Source: JAVWHP01 sp036639955 (lineage in GTDB: Bacteria > Bacillota_I > Bacilli_A > Erysipelotrichales > Erysipelotrichaceae). From it: a stretch of DNA of 34,936 nucleotides. The stretch is taken from the NCBI GenBank assembly GCA_036639955.1, contig JAVWHP010000012.1:1-34936 (forward strand), in the 5' to 3' direction. The notes under the pieces are model-generated. The model did not search any database, was not told where the DNA came from, and saw only the letters and a program-made list of their open reading frames with translations. Positions 31,850-34,936 of this stretch are shown here, piece after piece; the stretch's first letter is position 1; each line of letters begins with the position of its first letter. Both the position numbers and the translations under genes were made by a program.

Positions 31850-32968
31850 ATGATGATTGCTAAAGAAGTGTTAGAAGTTATTAATAAACTTAGTTTTGAA
31901 GGTGAATTTATAGAAGCAAAAGCCCATGGAGATGGGTATATAAATGATACATATGCATGTTATTTTAAAACAAAAGATAAGAATGTTAAACGATATATTT
32001 TACAAAGAATTAATCAAGATGTATTTAAGAATCCTGAACAACTAATGAAGAACTATCGTGCAGTTACTGACTATTTAAAAGTTGGTATTGCTAAACGTGG
32101 TGGTGATATTTATAGAGAAACTTTAACTATTATACCTAGTAAAGATGGTAAAGATTATGTAAGAGATTCTTTAGGTAATTATTGGAGAGGTTTAATCTTT
32201 ATAGAAGATACTATTTCTTATACTGTAGTTAATGGTGTCGATGATTTTTATAAGACTGCTTTAGCATTTGGTAATTTCCAATACCAATTAAAAGATTTCC
32301 CTGCTGAAACTTTATATGAAACTATCCCTAACTTCCACAATACCGTTTCTAGGTATGAAGATTTTGAAACAGCTTTAAAGAAAGATTTATCTGGTCGTAA
32401 AACATTAGCTAGAGAACAAATAGAATTTGCTATTACGCATAAACCTTTAGCAAGTGCTTTAATCGATATGTTAAATAAGCATGAATTACCTTTAAAGGTT
32501 ACTCATAATGATACTAAGTTAAATAATATATTAATGGATGCTAATACTAAAAAGGGATTATGTATTATAGATTTAGATACTATAATGCCTGGTTTAGTTG
32601 CTTATGATTATGGAGATAGTATTAGAGCCGGTGCTTGTTGGAGTGCTGAGGATGAAAAAGATTTAGATAAGGTTTATGTAGATTTAGATTTATTTGAAGC
32701 TTATACAAAAGGATTCATCGAAGGATCTAATGGTGGCTTAAGTGAAAAGGAAATTCTTACATTACCATTAGGAGCCCAAGTTATATCTTATGAATTAGGG
32801 CTAAGATTCTTAAAAGATTTCTTAGATGGCGATATTTACTTTAAGACTAGTTATCCTATGCATAATTTAGATCGTTGTAAAACACAATTTAAATTAGTAG
32901 CTGATATGGAAGAAAAGAAAGAAGAACTTAACGCAATACTTGAGAAATGTATGAAAAAGAATGCTTAG
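31850..32968 (+). CDS. APH-fold phosphotransferase resembling N-acetylhexosamine 1-kinase (NahK)
   Basis: A 372-aa kinase of the aminoglycoside/choline kinase fold. The N-terminus (GDGYINDTYACYF around 26-38, YILQRINQDVFKNPEQLMKNY) closely matches the NahK type, which phosphorylates GlcNAc or GalNAc at C1 in mucin- and lacto-N-biose-using bacteria. Catalytic HNDTKLNN and the metal-binding IDLDT segment are intact, with an AYDYGDSIR motif after them. The C-terminal half SYELGLRFLKDFLDGD is also family-like. AAGGAGGT lies at 31837-31844; ATG 31850 or 31853 could start. It is a single-gene unit. The substrate is inferred by similarity; hexosamine use would fit the recycling operon 20 kb away. 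Confidence 0.85.
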   Translation: MMIAKEVLEVINKLSFEGEFIEAKAHGDGYINDTYACYFKTKDKNVKRYILQRINQDVFKNPEQLMKNYRAVTDYLKVGIAKRGGDIYRETLTIIPSKDGKDYVRDSLGNYWRGLIFIEDTISYTVVNGVDDFYKTALAFGNFQYQLKDFPAETLYETIPNFHNTVSRYEDFETALKKDLSGRKTLAREQIEFAITHKPLASALIDMLNKHELPLKVTHNDTKLNNILMDANTKKGLCIIDLDTIMPGLVAYDYGDSIRAGACWSAEDEKDLDKVYVDLDLFEAYTKGFIEGSNGGLSEKEILTLPLGAQVISYELGLRFLKDFLDGDIYFKTSYPMHNLDRCKTQFKLVADMEEKKEELNAILEKCMKKNA

Positions 32969-32979
32969 GCATTCTTTTT
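32954..32979 (+). terminator. intrinsic terminator overlapping the NahK-like stop codon
   Basis: AAAAAGAATGC / GCATTCTTTTT, 11 bp with a 4-nt loop and a T tract in the right arm; the stop codon is in the loop. Confidence 0.82.
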
Positions 32980-33037
32980 AGTATGTATTATAAATTGTTA
33001 CCTAGTTCTTTTAGGTCCTTATTTATTTGGAGGTAAT

Positions 33038-34879
33038 ATGAAAAAAATATCCAGTATTATATTTATAGCTATATTATTTTTAGTGAGTGGTTGTACTAAA
33101 GCCGGTATAGAAGTTAAAACAGAACTTAATATAAATAAAGATAATTCAGGAACAAGAATTATGAGTTTTAGTGTTGATAAAAATACTTTTGGTTCTGGAA
33201 TCGGACCCAAAATAGAAGAATTTAATAACTTACTTAAATTGAGTATTCCTAAAGAATTGGAATATTCACTAGTAGAAACGAACAGTAGTTATAATTATTC
33301 AATAATTATGAAGTTTAAAAGTTTAGATGAATATAAAACTAAGGTAACTAAAATTATCGGTAAAGAAGCTATCATTAATATTAAACAAGCAGATTCAGTA
33401 TTTGCTAGTGGTATAAGTATTAATGAAAACTTCACTAGTACTGATCTAACACAATGGTTAGTGAAATTATTAGAAGAAAATAAAATATTAAAGAATACTG
33501 ATTTGACTTATGATAAAAACAGTGTAATTATAGCTGGAAAAGAAATTGATACTAATGCCCAAATTAATGTAGTTAATTTAACTTACACACCTTTAGAATA
33601 TATAAACTTTGATACTATCATAAATGACGATGACAGTTATAATAGAGAGATAAGTTTTGTAATGAGCAAGGCTAGTTATGAATTAAAGACACAAGAATTA
33701 AAAGAACATATGACTAAAATAACTCCTAAAGATGCTATAGGTACTTGGACTAATGATTCTAATAACTATACATATAAAGTAAGCTTTAAAGCTAATGATA
33801 TTAATCAGTTAAAGTTATATACTACACAAATTATGAGTAGTGATAATAATAAAATTAAACATGATATCTTTATCGGCGCTAACCCACTAAAGATATACCA
33901 AAGTTTTGAGGAAACAATAAACCCTAGTAATTATGTAGTACCTACAGATAATAAACTATTAATTAAATATAATATTAAAGCTAATGAAACTACTAATATG
34001 TATATACTAAATTATAATGGAGAAGAAACACAATTAGATAATGTTCATAGTTATAATAATGAAGATAAAACAGATTTATATTCTATTAAAATTAATAGTT
34101 TTAAACCTTATAAGATTAATGATATTGATTATAGTACTGAAATATTAAATGATACTGAAATTAGAAAAACCTTAGCCTTTAATATGGATGGTAAAGGCAA
34201 AGAAGGACTAGCTAATTATTTTAATAGTTATAAGTTAAATAATTTAAAAACTAATATCCAAGATAATATGTTAAATGTTATTATAGAAGGACCGATTAAA
34301 GATGTAAATACTTCTATAACTAAGGTTTTAGGAGAAGGTAATAATATAACTTACAACATCACTGACTCTAATATCCTTAAAGCATCTACTAATTATAAAG
34401 AAACAATAAACTTAGATACTTTAATTAATAATTTAGAATATAAAGGTAATATTAAATATACTATTAATGGTAATGAAAATGAATTATTTAATAATATAAA
34501 AATGAATGATAAAGAAGGTTATGCTTTTGGATCTAAAACGATAGAAGCTAATTCAAAAGTTGTTATAAGTTATGTAGGAACTAAGTTGTTTATAATTACT
34601 ATATTTAAAGTATTAGCAGGTATCGGTTTAATATTATTTATTATGTTATGTGTAGCTACATATTATATCAATCATAAAGCAGATGAATATGGACAGGACT
34701 TTACTAATAATAAGGAAGCTTTAAAATTCACTTTAGGACTAGTAAAAACTAAAATTATTAATGCTTTTAGTAAGGCAATAAGTAAATTTAAAAAGACTAA
34801 GTCTAGTGATACTACTAATGAAATTAATAACAATAATATTATTGAGGATAATAAAGAAGATGATTCAAACGTTGAATAA
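33038..34879 (+). CDS. large LppM-like lipoprotein with C-terminal membrane anchor
   Basis: A 613-aa surface protein. A lipoprotein signal peptide ends in the lipobox LVSGC, with C19 as the lipidated residue. The first exported segment (IEVKTELNINKDNSGTRIMS) resembles LppM-type domains. Two later segments repeat the same pattern of strands and spacing, near residues 185-275 (INDDDSYNREISFVMSK) and 360-450 (ILNDTEIRKTLAFNMD). A hydrophobic helix lies near 535-560 (TIFKVLAGIGLILFIMLC), followed by a basic cytoplasmic tail and an acidic, Asn-rich end. It is thus held at both ends: lipid anchor and helix. GGAGGTAAT precedes the start. Role unknown; envelope function likely. Confidence 0.8.
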   Translation: MKKISSIIFIAILFLVSGCTKAGIEVKTELNINKDNSGTRIMSFSVDKNTFGSGIGPKIEEFNNLLKLSIPKELEYSLVETNSSYNYSIIMKFKSLDEYKTKVTKIIGKEAIINIKQADSVFASGISINENFTSTDLTQWLVKLLEENKILKNTDLTYDKNSVIIAGKEIDTNAQINVVNLTYTPLEYINFDTIINDDDSYNREISFVMSKASYELKTQELKEHMTKITPKDAIGTWTNDSNNYTYKVSFKANDINQLKLYTTQIMSSDNNKIKHDIFIGANPLKIYQSFEETINPSNYVVPTDNKLLIKYNIKANETTNMYILNYNGEETQLDNVHSYNNEDKTDLYSIKINSFKPYKINDIDYSTEILNDTEIRKTLAFNMDGKGKEGLANYFNSYKLNNLKTNIQDNMLNVIIEGPIKDVNTSITKVLGEGNNITYNITDSNILKASTNYKETINLDTLINNLEYKGNIKYTINGNENELFNNIKMNDKEGYAFGSKTIEANSKVVISYVGTKLFIITIFKVLAGIGLILFIMLCVATYYINHKADEYGQDFTNNKEALKFTLGLVKTKIINAFSKAISKFKKTKSSDTTNEINNNNIIEDNKEDDSNVE

Positions 34880-34900
34880 TCATTAAGAATAGAGTATACT
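34872..34900 (+). promoter_or_regulatory. probable promoter of the last gene
   Basis: TTGAAT (34872-34877), 17 bp, TATACT (34895-34900). The -35 lies inside the end of the lipoprotein gene; it reads into the gene starting at 34923. Confidence 0.55.
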
Positions 34901-34922
34901 TTTAAAAAACAGGAGGAAATAT

Positions 34923-34936
34923 ATGAAAATTTTAGT
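34923..34936 (+). CDS. start of a gene cut by the window end
   Basis: AGGAGGAAAT is followed by ATG at 34923 and codons for M-K-I-L before the sequence ends. Too short to identify. Confidence 0.7.

Overview
The window is a low-GC (roughly 30%), densely packed chromosomal segment from a Firmicutes-type bacterium. T-box and S-box-type leaders, PTS transport, RpiR, PadR and DtxR regulators, AGGAGG-type ribosome binding sites and U-tailed hairpin terminators all point to Bacilli or a relative such as the Erysipelotrichia; the lineage is an inference. TGA is used as a stop, so this is not the Mycoplasma code. No rRNA, tRNA, CRISPR array, prophage or intact transposon was seen. All genes are on the + strand except a divergent iron block at 27.0-29.9 kb.

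Layout. 0-4 kb: iron-type alcohol dehydrogenase, a zinc-ribbon membrane protein, an RDD membrane domain fused to a PHP domain, and a 189-aa membrane protein. 4-6.4 kb: a methionine-type T-box leader, metG and a small membrane protein. 6.5-13.4 kb: a muropeptide-sugar recycling locus (MurR-type regulator, murQ, anmK, a 105-aa membrane protein, a lactose/cellobiose-family PTS EIIC, mupG and a BadF-type sugar kinase). 13.5-15.3 kb: a PadR regulator with its probable operator, a HAAS-type membrane protein and two tiny membrane proteins. 15.4-20.7 kb: mnmG, a Nat-type ABC exporter whose permease is fused to a CPBP protease, and a stand-alone pyruvate-kinase C-terminal domain. 20.8-25.1 kb: two MacB-like fused ABC transporters behind a perfect sigma-A promoter. 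25.2-26.8 kb: an ABC-F protein with one degenerate ATP site. 27.0-29.9 kb (minus): an iron regulator, feoA, feoB and a Cys-rich Feo partner. 30-31.7 kb: a 0.7-kb non-coding region with short iterated repeats, then a SAM riboswitch and metK. 31.8-34.9 kb: an N-acetylhexosamine-kinase-like protein, an LppM-like lipoprotein and the first codons of another gene.

How the genes fit together. In the recycling locus, imported MurNAc-GlcNAc phosphate would be split by MupG, the freed GlcNAc phosphorylated by the BadF-type kinase, anhydro-MurNAc phosphorylated by AnmK, and all MurNAc-6-P converted by MurQ to GlcNAc-6-P. Near-identical 17-bp palindromes at the murR and murQ promoters are the likely operators. 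In the iron block, the regulator has DtxR-like metal ligands, and two matching GTTAG-N6-TAAC boxes bracket the feoA promoter. Methionine status is read twice: by the T-box (uncharged tRNA-Met) for metG and by the S-box-type riboswitch for metK.

Strongest leads: the ABC-F with concerted loss of one composite ATPase site; the recycling locus that pairs MupG and AnmK with an EIIC of the wrong PTS family; the RDD-PHP fusion with altered catalytic residues; the P4-less SAM riboswitch; the nested palindromes at 26.9 kb; and the CATTGAAAAGT iterons at 30.2 kb.
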